This document shows positions 39,516 to 49,690 of a DNA stretch of 64,000 nucleotides, piece by piece. Source of the stretch: Candidatus Terraquivivens yellowstonensis (GTDB taxonomy: Archaea > Thermoproteota > Nitrososphaeria_A > Caldarchaeales > Wolframiiraptoraceae). The first letter of the stretch is position 1. Each line of letters opens with the position of its first letter. The notes under the pieces were generated by a model. That model was not told where the DNA came from. It searched no databases and was given only the letters and a program-made list of their open reading frames with translations. The translations under genes and the position numbers were made by a program. The stretch spans positions 1 to 64,000 of the forward strand of contig JAKCEW010000005.1 in assembly GCA_023539445.1 (NCBI GenBank). The letters are read 5' to 3'.

Positions 39516-40559
39516 TTGGCCCACGTCATGCAGCTTCCTAACATAGTGATCATCGGAAGAAACCTGAAGAACAGAGTCGCCGAGGTTGTGCTTACAGCAT
39601 CGGGCGGTCAGCCAGTACTCATAATTACGGGAAAGACTGCTTATAGCATATACGGGCGCTCGGTCTCCGAGGCGATAGCAGAAGGGGCCGATGTGGAGGT
39701 ACACAGTATTGAAAACGAGATCTCTCAAGAGTTGGATATTATTCACAAAATTCTTTCTAAAAGAAGGTTCGGCGCGGTCGTTGGGATAGGTGGCGGTAGG
39801 GTAATAGACGTGGCTAAAGCATCGGCTCATGAGGCGGGTGTGCGATTCGTCAGTGTTCCGACAGTTGCATCTCACGACGGTATAGCAAGCCCCATGGTCT
39901 CCGCGATGGATAACAATCAACCATACTCTAGGATGGCGAGCATGCCGTTTGCCATAGTGGCAGACATAGACGTTATAGAAAAGGCTCCGCATAGATACGT
40001 GGCAAGCGGTTGTGGGGACCTTGTGGCTAAGTACACAGCAGTCAGGGATTGGAGGTTGAGTCATAAGGTTACTGGCGAGTACTTCGGTGATTATGCGGCA
40101 AGCCTCGCATACATGAGCGCAGAGATAATTTTCAGGAATGCAAAAAAGATAGGTGAAAGAAGACAGGACAGTGTCAGGACGGTCGTTGAGGCCTTGATAA
40201 GCGCGGGTGTGGCAATGGGCATAGCCGGGAGTAGCAGACCGTGCAGCGGCTCCGAACATTTGATATGTCATGCACTGGGCCGTCTTATGGAAGACCCGCC
40301 ATTGCACGGCGAAAGGTGTGGCGTCTCCACGATATTTGCGGCATTAGCGCATAAAGCCGCATGGAAAAAGGTCAAAGCCGCATTGTCCTCAATAGGCGCA
40401 CCATCGAATTTATCGGAATTGGGAGTTGACGAGCAGACATTCGTTAAGGCAGTCATTATGGCACCGGATATAAGACCGGATAGATACACAATACTCCATA
40501 AACTAAGATTGGCAGAGTCGGACGTAAGGCGGATGCTTAGGGAGGCCGAACTTAGCTAA
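39516..40559 (+). CDS. egsA: Glycerol-1-phosphate dehydrogenase
   Basis: GIGGGRVIDVAK, SVPTVASHDGIASP, GSEHLICHAL, HGERCGV. Confidence 0.92.
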   Translation: MAHVMQLPNIVIIGRNLKNRVAEVVLTASGGQPVLIITGKTAYSIYGRSVSEAIAEGADVEVHSIENEISQELDIIHKILSKRRFGAVVGIGGGRVIDVAKASAHEAGVRFVSVPTVASHDGIASPMVSAMDNNQPYSRMASMPFAIVADIDVIEKAPHRYVASGCGDLVAKYTAVRDWRLSHKVTGEYFGDYAASLAYMSAEIIFRNAKKIGERRQDSVRTVVEALISAGVAMGIAGSSRPCSGSEHLICHALGRLMEDPPLHGERCGVSTIFAALAHKAAWKKVKAALSSIGAPSNLSELGVDEQTFVKAVIMAPDIRPDRYTILHKLRLAESDVRRMLREAELS

Positions 40560-41155
40560 AGCTTCAGCTTTGCGTAAGCTTCCTTCAGGTTCTGCTCGAC
40601 CTTCTCTTTTATCTGCTCGTAGTAGTTATTGCCCTTAGAATCTATGATGACGAACAGCGGCCCGAATTCCTTTACCTCCATGACCCAGATGGCCTCTGGA
40701 ACGCCCAAATCTAGCCAGTGAACGCCTGTGATCCTTTGGATAGCCTTAGCACCTAAGGCACCAGCACCGCCGGTGAATATCGTGTAAACCGCGCCGAACT
40801 TCTTACAAGCCTCCGCCGTGCGTTTTCCCATACCACCTTTTCCTATGATTATCCTCACCCCAGACTTCTCTATGAAGTCGTACTCGTATGCCTCTATCCT
40901 AGTACTGGTCGTAGGTCCTGCAGATACGATCTCCCACTCACCATCTTTTTTCTTGACTATTGGGCCCATGTGGTATATTGCCATGCCCCTGAAATCTACT
41001 GGGAGCTTCTCTCCTCTTGCTATGAGTTCAAGCGCCCTTTTGTGACCTGCATCCCTCAACGTATATACAGTTCCCGTGAGGTACACTATATCGCCGATTG
41101 AAAGTTTTCTGACCTCTTCTTCACTGACCGGTGTTCTCAAATTATATTCCGCCAT
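40556..41155 (-). CDS. Class I fumarate hydratase, beta subunit
   Basis: GPTTSTRIEAYEYDFIEKSGVRIIIGKGGMG. Confidence 0.9.
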   Translation of the reverse strand: MAEYNLRTPVSEEEVRKLSIGDIVYLTGTVYTLRDAGHKRALELIARGEKLPVDFRGMAIYHMGPIVKKKDGEWEIVSAGPTTSTRIEAYEYDFIEKSGVRIIIGKGGMGKRTAEACKKFGAVYTIFTGGAGALGAKAIQRITGVHWLDLGVPEAIWVMEVKEFGPLFVIIDSKGNNYYEQIKEKVEQNLKEAYAKLKL

Positions 41156-41157
41156 GC

Positions 41158-42078
41158 TTACACCTCCTCTTCAAGAAAGCTGTGGCTTGGATAAGTAACT
41201 TTCCCGTCCGCCGTGATCTTCATCGTCGCCCTCCTAGCCGCCCAGCAGAAAACCATGACAGAGATGGCATACGTGGCAGGATGTCTCTCAGCTATTTCGA
41301 TATGCACGTCCAGTGCCGTGGGCCCGCTACCCGTGCCGTGAACGCCCCATCCCAATGAGTTCACGGCATCCAAAAGCTTCTTCTCAATCTCTGCAATTTT
41401 AGGGTCTGGATGCCTTTCACCTACAGGTCTCAATAAACCCCTTTTAGCCATCTTGACGGCTATCTCGCCCGTAGCTCCTATGCCGAGTGCTATGATGTTT
41501 GGTGGACAGGTTCTGGGGCCCGCATCGAATGCCGTGTCTATCGCAGCCTTTAACGCTCCTTCCAAGCCTTCAGCTGGTGTAAGCACCTTCATCATGCTTA
41601 CTGCCTCACTACCCCCGCCCTTAAGCATCACCGTTATCTCCGCCTCATCGCTGTTTGGAACGACCTCCCAGTCTATCCAAGGTAGGTAGTTGCCTACGTT
41701 GTTTCCCGTATTCTTGCCTGTTATAACGTCCACGACATTCGGCCTAAGGGGTATGAGCTCCGTGGCTTTGGCTGTAGCTTCACGTAATATTCTCGGAAGA
41801 GAACCCATGTATGGGAACTTCTCACCAACCTTGACGTAGAAGAGAATGGCGCCTGTATCTTGGCATAAAGGTCTCTTCTCCTTTTCAGCTATTTCAAGGT
41901 TGTCAAGGATTGCGCGGAGCATCTTCTTCTGCAGTTCACCCTTTTCTTTTTTGTATGCCTCCTCCAGCGCATTCTTAACATCCCTTGGAAGGTATACGGC
42001 AGCAGCCATCAGAAGTTTAATTGTAGCTTGCTTTATCTTCTCCTCAAACTCCTGAGGAGAAATGCTAGCACCAACCAA
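41158..42078 (-). CDS. Class I fumarate hydratase, alpha subunit
   Basis: LCQDTGAILFYVKVG; GGGSEAVSMMKVL; ERHPATYAISV. Confidence 0.9.
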   Translation of the reverse strand: MVGASISPQEFEEKIKQATIKLLMAAAVYLPRDVKNALEEAYKKEKGELQKKMLRAILDNLEIAEKEKRPLCQDTGAILFYVKVGEKFPYMGSLPRILREATAKATELIPLRPNVVDVITGKNTGNNVGNYLPWIDWEVVPNSDEAEITVMLKGGGSEAVSMMKVLTPAEGLEGALKAAIDTAFDAGPRTCPPNIIALGIGATGEIAVKMAKRGLLRPVGERHPDPKIAEIEKKLLDAVNSLGWGVHGTGSGPTALDVHIEIAERHPATYAISVMVFCWAARRATMKITADGKVTYPSHSFLEEEV

Positions 42079-42193
42079 GACCCATCGAGTTTATGTTGAA
42101 GACTTCTTATGTATATATTTTATCGTGTAAAAAGTTGCATCGATGCGATGAGACTAAGCTTAAATATGGTACGGCGTTTTAAAGTAACGTAAG

Positions 42194-42535
42194 ATGGTGA
42201 ATGGATTGAAAGATGTAAGGGTTTTAGATCCTGAAAAGATTGGATGGGAGCCAATTAAGCAGTACCCCAAGGGCGCTTGGAGCAAGACCCTTTATGTCGA
42301 CGAAAAAACCGGGGCCACAGCAATGATTGTTAAATTCGACAAAGGTTTTCGCGAACCACCCCATACTCATCCGTCGAACCTGCATATGATTTTTCTAAAA
42401 GGAAAGCTAGTCGATGCTAAGGGCAACGAAATAAAGGCAGGCATGTACGTCTTCGTGCCTGCAGGCGTAGAGCACGGCCCATTCGATGCACCCGAGGATT
42501 GCGTATTTTTCGCATACTTCGATGGACCGCCGTAA
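42194..42535 (+). CDS. Cupin-domain protein
   Basis: REPPHTHPSNLHMIFLKGKL…GMYVFVPAGVEHGPF. Confidence 0.82.
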   Translation: MVNGLKDVRVLDPEKIGWEPIKQYPKGAWSKTLYVDEKTGATAMIVKFDKGFREPPHTHPSNLHMIFLKGKLVDAKGNEIKAGMYVFVPAGVEHGPFDAPEDCVFFAYFDGPP

Positions 42536-42548
42536 TTCAGTTCAAGGT

Positions 42549-43757
42549 CTAAAGGAAAACTGGCTCTGGCTCAAATGTTGGTAACTTAGATAATGCTTTG
42601 AGTTGCAGTATGACCTTCTCCCTTATTTCTCTGACGGTTGGCAAATCTGCGACGATCTTGCCTTGCTTTATTAAGGGCTTAAGCAAGGGCTTGACCGGTC
42701 GGTTACATTTGGGACATGCTTCCAGTTCTTTCGTCCACGGGACCACCGTGTCATGGAACATATCGCACCTGTAGACCTGTTTCCTTCCGGGAAGCTTGCC
42801 CTTTTTTGACCTCGGTTGTCCATTTACCTCGACTATGTCAAGGGCAATGTCTACAGACGGGGGAAATGCTATCGAGGTCCCTACACCAAAACCATCCACG
42901 AGGTCCATCAATTCCTTAATATCAGCCTCGTCAACCCCGCCGCTGACGAATATCTTAACGTTTTCATGTCCTAAAAGCTTGAGTGTCCATTTCGTCTCCA
43001 TTACTATTTTCCTCATGTTCCCTCTTCTGGAGCTTGGTGTATCGAGCCTAACACCATACAGCCTATCTCCAAGGCTTTCTGCCGCGAGTAAAGCCTCCAC
43101 CCTCTCATCAAACCACGTATCGCAAAGGGTAATCCTAGGGACTTCGGGGGGCATGAGTTCGTCGAAAGCTTTCCAAGCCTTTACTTGGTCGCCAAACGTT
43201 ATTATCATGGCATGTGGCATCGTTCCTACGGGCTTTTCACCCATCATCTTCGCGCCCAAAACGTTTGAGACGGCATCGCAACCACCTATGAACGCTGACC
43301 TATCTACCATGGGCGCTATCGTTGGATGTACGCACCTTATGCCGAAGAATAATAACGTTTTATCGCCCGCCGCTAACTTACATCTGGCCGCCTTTGTTGC
43401 GATACTCGTACTGTGGCGCAGAATCCCGAGAACTGACGACTCCATTTGGCCAAAGGATGCATAGTTCCCCTCCAATCTTACGATTGGTTCCATCATCCTA
43501 AATATCGTTCCTTCTTCCATGGCGTAAACGTCAATCGGTTTCCCATCGAGAATGTAAGCCATCTCTTCTATACCACCCAAGATTGCCCATTCGTAACCTG
43601 CAGGTAACGAGTATGCGTGCGCCTCCATGGCTACTGAAACTTTATCCAGACCGGACTTCTTTATGACCTCGGAGGCTCTTTCAAAGTATACATCGGTCAC
43701 CCTTCCTTCCTTTATGTCAGATTCGGAGGCTACGTAGAGCTTAGGCAACAAATTCAC
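42549..43757 (-). CDS. Nicotinate phosphoribosyltransferase
   Basis: Motifs including FGIRCVHPTIAPMVDRSAFIGGCDAVSN; VRLDTPSSRRG. Confidence 0.88.
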   Translation of the reverse strand: MNLLPKLYVASESDIKEGRVTDVYFERASEVIKKSGLDKVSVAMEAHAYSLPAGYEWAILGGIEEMAYILDGKPIDVYAMEEGTIFRMMEPIVRLEGNYASFGQMESSVLGILRHSTSIATKAARCKLAAGDKTLLFFGIRCVHPTIAPMVDRSAFIGGCDAVSNVLGAKMMGEKPVGTMPHAMIITFGDQVKAWKAFDELMPPEVPRITLCDTWFDERVEALLAAESLGDRLYGVRLDTPSSRRGNMRKIVMETKWTLKLLGHENVKIFVSGGVDEADIKELMDLVDGFGVGTSIAFPPSVDIALDIVEVNGQPRSKKGKLPGRKQVYRCDMFHDTVVPWTKELEACPKCNRPVKPLLKPLIKQGKIVADLPTVREIREKVILQLKALSKLPTFEPEPVFL

Positions 43758-43759
43758 CC

Positions 43760-44362
43760 TTAAGGTACGAAATCTAGCAGCTCAGAGCTGGTTAATATGC
43801 CCTTGTACAGAAATGATATTTGACGGAAGGCTGATAGCTGGTCGAACTCAGTAAGCGCGGATACGCAATCAACTGGCAAGTACACTCTGTAGAGGTTCAG
43901 GGCAGCAGAACCTGCTGTGTGTAAGACGCATATATTGGATACGGTCCCTGTGATGATCACGTTCTTTATTCCCCTTATCCTGAGTATGTGGTCCAACGGG
44001 GTCCCGAAGAATGCATCATACCTCAGCTTCTTTATGATCACCTCACCCTCAACGGGTTTCAATTCCTCTATTATCTCGGAGCCCCAAGTACCGGCTACCG
44101 CGTGCTTCCCCCATATCGGGAACTCCGGGTCATCCTCCATGTGCCAGTCTTGCGTGAATACGACAGTAGCGCCGCTTTTTCTAGCCTTTTCCAGTAGGCG
44201 CTTTATGTTCGGAATAGTACGCTTCACTGCCTCGCCTACATACAGCTTGCCCTTTTCATTCGCAAAATCATTCTGCATATCCACGATTATTAATGCGGAA
44301 GTTTTTGCATCCAGACTAACCTTTTGCGGTTCAGGTATGCTTGGTACTTCAACCATTTTCAA
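43760..44362 (-). CDS. Nicotinamidase/isochorismatase-family hydrolase
   Basis: SALIIVDMQNDFA; TGTVSNICVLHTA. Confidence 0.9.
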   Translation of the reverse strand: MKMVEVPSIPEPQKVSLDAKTSALIIVDMQNDFANEKGKLYVGEAVKRTIPNIKRLLEKARKSGATVVFTQDWHMEDDPEFPIWGKHAVAGTWGSEIIEELKPVEGEVIIKKLRYDAFFGTPLDHILRIRGIKNVIITGTVSNICVLHTAGSAALNLYRVYLPVDCVSALTEFDQLSAFRQISFLYKGILTSSELLDFVP

Positions 44363-44542
44363 AAACCATCACCATGCTACGCTCATAGTTGGTATGCGGC
44401 TTCTCTTTAACCGTTGTTTATAGGCAAAAAATTCATGGAATCATGCTGTATTATGCATGTTTTGCTAAATCTTTCGGGGAGAACAGGGCTCCATAAAGGA
44501 TGTGCTTATTTAGCTCCAAGCATAACAAATAAGAGATTAACT

Positions 44543-44995
44543 ATGGAAATAAAGCAGGTTGATATCTCAAATAAGACTCCTGAGAGGAGGGTTGCAATGG
44601 CAACAGGTCGCATAAAGCTTAGGCCTGAGACCGTGGAACGTATAAGGAAGGGTGAAGTGGAGAAAGGCGACCCGTTCCAAGTAGCAAGGCTCGCTGGGAT
44701 ACAGGCGGCTAAACTCACGCCCCTGCTTATGCCATTATGCCATCAGCTCAAGTTGGAACATGTTGAGTTAGAATTGAAGCTTACCGACTCGGCGGTGGAG
44801 GCAACGGCAAAGGTTGTTGCTACAGAAAAAACCGGTGTGGAGATGGAAGCACTCACTGCCCTAACGATCGCACTTCTTAATATTTGGGATGTGCTTAAAG
44901 CGTACGAGAAAGATGAGAACGGGCAGTATCCTGTCACGGAAATATCGAACATCAGGGTTATCAGTAAGGTGAAGCAACGCGTTGATGTCCCATGA
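44543..44995 (+). CDS. moaC: Cyclic pyranopterin monophosphate synthase
   Basis: AARLAGIQAAKLTPLLMPLCHQLKLEHV-type core; KTGVEMEALTALTIALLNIWDVLKAYEK; ATG 44543 preferred over track start. Confidence 0.93.
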   Translation: MEIKQVDISNKTPERRVAMATGRIKLRPETVERIRKGEVEKGDPFQVARLAGIQAAKLTPLLMPLCHQLKLEHVELELKLTDSAVEATAKVVATEKTGVEMEALTALTIALLNIWDVLKAYEKDENGQYPVTEISNIRVISKVKQRVDVP

Positions 44996-45506
44996 GCTTC
45001 ATAGAAAAAGGGCACCAAAAAAGGTCAGCATAGCTATAGTAACCGTAAGCACTTCCAGATACGAGCAGAAGGTGAGGGGCGAGGATTATATTGATGACAC
45101 TGGCGACATTTTGGCGAACGGCATGCTTGCCAAGGGTCACAGCGTGGTATACCGTGAGCTCATTAGCGATGATATAGGACAAATAAGGTCAGTATTGCTC
45201 GCTTTGCTGAACAGGAATGATGTTGATGCGATATTGTTTTGTGGTGGAACGGGTATAACGAAGACTGACCTTACGATAGAGGCCGTGGAGCCGTACTTAG
45301 AAAAGAGGTTGGATGGCTTTGCTGAGATTTTCCGAATGTTAAGTTACCAGAGGATAGGTTCTGCTGCGATGCTCTCGAGGGCCATAGCTGGCATAGCAAG
45401 GGAGAAGCTAGTCGTCTGTATACCGGGCTCGCCTGATGCTGCTAAAACTGCCATCGAGCTCCTCGCAGACGAGTTGCCGCATATAGTTTACATGGCAAAG
45501 AGTTAA
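44982..45506 (+). CDS. moaB: Molybdenum cofactor biosynthesis protein MoaB/MogA
   Basis: FCGGTGITKTDLTIEAVEPYL; MLSYQRIGSAAMLSRA. Confidence 0.92.
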   Translation: MMSHELHRKRAPKKVSIAIVTVSTSRYEQKVRGEDYIDDTGDILANGMLAKGHSVVYRELISDDIGQIRSVLLALLNRNDVDAILFCGGTGITKTDLTIEAVEPYLEKRLDGFAEIFRMLSYQRIGSAAMLSRAIAGIAREKLVVCIPGSPDAAKTAIELLADELPHIVYMAKS

Positions 45507-45512
45507 ACAAAC

Positions 45513-46295
45513 ATGAGGCTAACTTTTCTTGGTACAGGTTCAATAGTACCGACGCATAACAGATTCTCTTCATCGATACTCGTCGAAATAAGAGATGAGA
45601 GAATGCTCTTGGACTGCGGCCCTGGAACCTTAGAAAAGCTCAGGAGGATCGGTGTAGATCCGAACGCTATACCAAGGGTATTCTTGACCCATTATCATAT
45701 AGACCATGCGCTCGACCTTCTGGCCATGGTGAAGCTGAGGGCCTTCGACCAGTATGGTGGCCCTTCTCCTAACCCTTTGAATCTTAGGGTTTACGGCCCA
45801 CCGGGTCTGAATACTTTGGTAAGTCATCTTTTTGAGAAGATACCCCAATTCAGGTATGTCTCGGAAAACTTGTCATGCTTCAAGTATCTTGAGTTGAAAG
45901 AGGTAACGGAGGGTCTTGTGGAGGATAGAGCTACATGGCGCGTAACATGTGCACCGGTTAAACATTACAACGGCGTAGCGTACAAGATAGAGGCTGAGGG
46001 GAAAAGCGTAGTCTACTCCGGAGATACAATCCCAGACGAAAACCTGATAGAACTTGCGAAGAATGCGGACGTCCTGATACATGAGTGCTCGTTTCCAGAT
46101 GAGCAACTCTTGGGGCTTCATACCTCAGAAAAGGGACTGGCTGAAGTGGCTGCTAAAGCGAGGCCGAGAGTTTTGATTCCCATCCACCTCTACCCAGCAT
46201 GGGAAGGGAGAGAGGATGAACTCAAGATGTCGCTGACTAAAGCCTTCAGCGGGGACGTCATCGTGCCAAAGGACCTTGAGAGTTACGAAGTTTAA
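45513..46295 (+). CDS. RNase Z-like metallo-beta-lactamase protein
   Basis: FLGTGSIVPTHNRFSSS; LTHYHIDHALDL; YSGDT; HECSF. Confidence 0.87.
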   Translation: MRLTFLGTGSIVPTHNRFSSSILVEIRDERMLLDCGPGTLEKLRRIGVDPNAIPRVFLTHYHIDHALDLLAMVKLRAFDQYGGPSPNPLNLRVYGPPGLNTLVSHLFEKIPQFRYVSENLSCFKYLELKEVTEGLVEDRATWRVTCAPVKHYNGVAYKIEAEGKSVVYSGDTIPDENLIELAKNADVLIHECSFPDEQLLGLHTSEKGLAEVAAKARPRVLIPIHLYPAWEGREDELKMSLTKAFSGDVIVPKDLESYEV

Positions 46296-47024
46296 TCAGG
46301 CATACATCGGTTTTCTTTCAGCTGCTTGTGCAACCTCCCTTAACGAGTGTAACCTGTCCTGCATCGTCTTTGCCTCTCGGTATAGCGGTTCCAAGTCTAT
46401 CTTTATCCTAGGAACAAGCTTCGTTAAAGTTTCTAGCAACATCGCAGCTGCGGCAAAAAGCGGGGTATCTTCTGTCACCTCTGCCAACAACACCACGACA
46501 TCGAGGTTGTTCCATCTTCCTTCACAAAGCAGGACTCCGGGGACGCCCGGAACGACGCCTATATTCAGCTGTTCTATGCCAGCATTGGATAGCATTTCCC
46601 TTGCCTTCGCCGTACTGCCGATGCCGTAAATCTTCGCTTCCCCGGATTCTTTAGGAACGCTTAAAGTCGAGACTATCATATCGCAACCATTCCTTAAAGA
46701 CCATTCTACGATCATGTTCGCTACAGCCCTCGAAAGCCATAGCGGCAGGTTGAACTCCGATAAGAATGTCGCTAGCTTTAGCTCTTCCTCAACATACACT
46801 CTTGCTGGATACCTTGGCTTGCCGCCATAAACAAAGGCAACGGGAGGGAAATGGACGGACTCTATGAAAGCCACTTGGTCCATTTTCAAGTGCGCCACGA
46901 GATAGCTGGCTACAAGCGACGTAACTAGGCTTGAGGATGGGAAACCATCTATTACAATGCCTCCCCTCAGGTCAGGTCTTTTGTATTCCTTAATTTTTAT
47001 TATCTCGGAGGATTCGTACGCCAT
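46296..47024 (-). CDS. PAC2-family protein (proteasome assembly chaperone-like)
   Basis: GGIVIDGFPSSSLVTSLVASYLVAHLKM…GVPGVLLCEG. Confidence 0.82.
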   Translation of the reverse strand: MAYESSEIIKIKEYKRPDLRGGIVIDGFPSSSLVTSLVASYLVAHLKMDQVAFIESVHFPPVAFVYGGKPRYPARVYVEEELKLATFLSEFNLPLWLSRAVANMIVEWSLRNGCDMIVSTLSVPKESGEAKIYGIGSTAKAREMLSNAGIEQLNIGVVPGVPGVLLCEGRWNNLDVVVLLAEVTEDTPLFAAAAMLLETLTKLVPRIKIDLEPLYREAKTMQDRLHSLREVAQAAERKPMYA

Positions 47025-47159
47025 AAAGAAACCTTGTACAAATTAGTGCTTATAAAATTTATTTGTGAGTCAAGCTGGCTGATCGATTACTAAAAACAGC
47101 CGCTAGATAACAAACGTTTAAAAAGAGATGTTTAGAAAAACCCGAGCGGGGGAGGTTGC

Positions 47160-47681
47160 TTGGCTATACTGAGCGACTTGGACTTGTTGAACTACATCAG
47201 GAGCGGAAGGTTGTTAATAGAGCCCTTCGAGGAAAGCACTGTTAGGGAAAATGGTGTAGACCTCAGAATTGGCGGGGCTATAGCTAGGATGAAGAATATC
47301 GGGAGGCCCCTTGACACTAGAAACGACAACGTCGAGGATTTTTACACGATTGAGAGCGGCAGTAGCTTCATCATAAACCCTAGGGAGCACGTACTCCTCC
47401 ACACGAAGGAGTACATCAAGCTTCCGGTTGACCTGATGGGTTTCGTCAACCTTAGGAGTAGCTATGCGAGAGTGGGTTTGAGCATACCTCCGACAATAAT
47501 AGATGCAAACTTCGAGGGGCAGTTAACGATAGAACTTGTTGGTGGAGATTTTCCGGTTAAGCTCTACGAGAATGACAGGTTCATACATGTTGTCTTTGCC
47601 AAGCTAACATCGCCCGTGGAGAGACCTTACAGGGGGAAATATCAGGGACAGAAGGGCATAAGGCTTCCTTCATTCAAATAA
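47160..47681 (+). CDS. dcd: dCTP deaminase
   Basis: MAILSDLDLLNYI; NGVDLRIGG; RSSYARVGLSIPPTIIDANFEGQLTIEL. Confidence 0.93.
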   Translation: MAILSDLDLLNYIRSGRLLIEPFEESTVRENGVDLRIGGAIARMKNIGRPLDTRNDNVEDFYTIESGSSFIINPREHVLLHTKEYIKLPVDLMGFVNLRSSYARVGLSIPPTIIDANFEGQLTIELVGGDFPVKLYENDRFIHVVFAKLTSPVERPYRGKYQGQKGIRLPSFK

Positions 47682-47737
47682 AGATGCGTTAGCTTGAAGC
47701 CTTAAATATTTCCCATCAGGTTGCTGAATCAACGGCA

Positions 47738-48166
47738 ATGAGCGAGACTAAACAACAAGTTGAGCAAAAGCAAAGTCAAAAGAAACCTCTATGGGGAATT
47801 GTCCACATCTACTCTAGCTACAACAACATCATAGTTCATGTAACGGACTTGAGCGGCGCCGAGACGATCGCCAGAGCTTCTGGTGGAATGTTCGTTGATG
47901 CCGGAAGGCTTGAGCCAACACCGTATGCCGCCACAAGAGCGGCTAACTACGTTATGGAGATCGCAAAGCAGAAAGGCATATCAGCCGTCCACATTAGGGT
48001 TAGGGCTCCTGGTGGTGTTAAGGCGAGAACACCGGGTCCGGGCGCTCAAGCTGCAATTAGGGCCGTAGCTAGGTCTGGTGTCCAGATCGGCAGGATAGAG
48101 GACGTCACTCCCCTTCCCCACGATAGTATAAGAAAGAAAGGCGGAAGAAGGGGAAGAAGGGTCTAG
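47738..48166 (+). CDS. rps11: Ribosomal protein uS11
   Basis: [56 protein letters not shown]. Confidence 0.97.
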   Translation: MSETKQQVEQKQSQKKPLWGIVHIYSSYNNIIVHVTDLSGAETIARASGGMFVDAGRLEPTPYAATRAANYVMEIAKQKGISAVHIRVRAPGGVKARTPGPGAQAAIRAVARSGVQIGRIEDVTPLPHDSIRKKGGRRGRRV

Positions 48167-48171
48167 AAACA

Positions 48172-48723
48172 TTGAAGGTAGAGCGTAAGAATCTTGGCAA
48201 GATGTTAGGCTATGTTGTGGATATTGCGCCGAATATGAGATGGGGCAAATTCCTATACACCATTAAGCTAGCGGTGATGGACCTTCCTAATGTTGTGGCC
48301 CAGAACATGGAAGAACTGTTGGACTGGATATGGTACGGCTCTGCCGTAAATGTAGAGATATCAAGCGTTCAGCAAGAAGACAAAGTAAAGTTAGTCGTGG
48401 ATAACGTTTCACCAAATGAGTACGAGTCTTCCATACAACCGGTGCCAGTAAACGTCTTAAACTTTGACGCTCAGACTGGAGAGTTGGTACTCAAAAGGGA
48501 CGATGGCCGCATGTTAACTCTTAGGGTCTATGAAGAGCATGTAAGAGACGAGCTCTTAGCAACCTCCGAAAAGAACTTTTATGCACTATTTCTCGAGAAA
48601 CCGATTGGGTTAAGGATAATCGGCCTTATACGCTCATCGAAGTACAAACTCTTTAGCAGGGCCAAAGAGTTGGCCAATTCATTCATCCCTTCGTTCTTAG
48701 AACATAATCTCTGTAAGATGTGA
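48172..48723 (+). CDS. Hypothetical protein, 183 aa
   Basis: ORF 6 nt downstream of rps11; no recognised family; not Rpo3. Confidence 0.55.
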   Translation: MKVERKNLGKMLGYVVDIAPNMRWGKFLYTIKLAVMDLPNVVAQNMEELLDWIWYGSAVNVEISSVQQEDKVKLVVDNVSPNEYESSIQPVPVNVLNFDAQTGELVLKRDDGRMLTLRVYEEHVRDELLATSEKNFYALFLEKPIGLRIIGLIRSSKYKLFSRAKELANSFIPSFLEHNLCKM

Positions 48724-49690
48724 CACCAAGCCTCTCGACAGCCCTCTCAAAGTCCAGCTCCGTCTCTATTCCCAAACTATGCATGGCTTCGTTTGCTTCG
48801 TCTATCGTCTCTGAGTTTGCCACAGCTTTTGCTAACTCGCTCGCTTCGTAAAGTATCTGAGCGTCGAGGAAAAACGTTATGCTTGAGAAGATAGACACAT
48901 ACGCAACCCTCGTTCCTTCCCTTATAGGTACATTACCCCTCACACCCTTGGCTGCCATAATGGCGAGCTTGCTTGCTTCAGTATCTAACCCCTCTAACAA
49001 GAACTCCATAAGCTTCACGTCATCTTGCGTCATACCCAATGCACCAAGTAAACCGCCCATCGAGGCTATTTCGGACAGTCTCAACTCTAGCTCTTGCGGC
49101 TTAAGCTCACCATCGCATCCTAACCCCACTACACCTACTATACTCTTAACGCCAGAGTTAACCAATGCTGCGAGCACCAAGGAATCGCATAGAGGGGACT
49201 TAAGACCCTCCTCCTTCCCAGTAGCTAAAACATCTCCTCCGACATCAATTCCGACGATGAAGCCTATACCAAGTCTCTCAGCCATTTCACGAATGCCGCT
49301 CGCAAGACCCTTGGCTCCCTTGGTTAGATCTAAAAGCAGAACTTTCTCGCCCAGCTTTGCGGAGAGTCTACAAGTTTGCGGTATAGCGCCACCCCTTATT
49401 CTAGTTTGACTACCGGCTAAGCATACCGTTTTGCTTAAAACCTCTTCCACATTATCTAGCTCGTCCAAGGACCTCGGGCCGGGCTTTGGGTCTACGACGA
49501 ACCTTTCCCATAAGGCTGAGCCTATCAACACTTCGAACCTATCTTTCCTCAAAGAGTTTCTCGTCGGTATCGTTCCCAGCGCATCGCCACCACCGCCTAT
49601 ACCTACGACCGCAGCCCTTCTAGTACCCTTTAAGTCGAAACGTTTCCAGTCCATGAACAGCACCGAACCTTTAAAGAAGCGCCTTTGCAA
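48683..49690 (-). CDS. DUF1152-family protein
   Basis: VVGIGGGGDALGTIPTRN; GIDVGGDVLATGKEEGLKSPLCDSL. Confidence 0.78.
   Translation of the reverse strand: MQRRFFKGSVLFMDWKRFDLKGTRRAAVVGIGGGGDALGTIPTRNSLRKDRFEVLIGSALWERFVVDPKPGPRSLDELDNVEEVLSKTVCLAGSQTRIRGGAIPQTCRLSAKLGEKVLLLDLTKGAKGLASGIREMAERLGIGFIVGIDVGGDVLATGKEEGLKSPLCDSLVLAALVNSGVKSIVGVVGLGCDGELKPQELELRLSEIASMGGLLGALGMTQDDVKLMEFLLEGLDTEASKLAIMAAKGVRGNVPIREGTRVAYVSIFSSITFFLDAQILYEASELAKAVANSETIDEANEAMHSLGIETELDFERAVERLGVTSYRDYVLRTKG

Noticed and set aside
39447-40307. 286-aa minus-strand ORF
   Set aside because: Antisense to egsA, whose motifs are unambiguous; composition (His/Cys/Tyr-rich) is typical of a shadow ORF.
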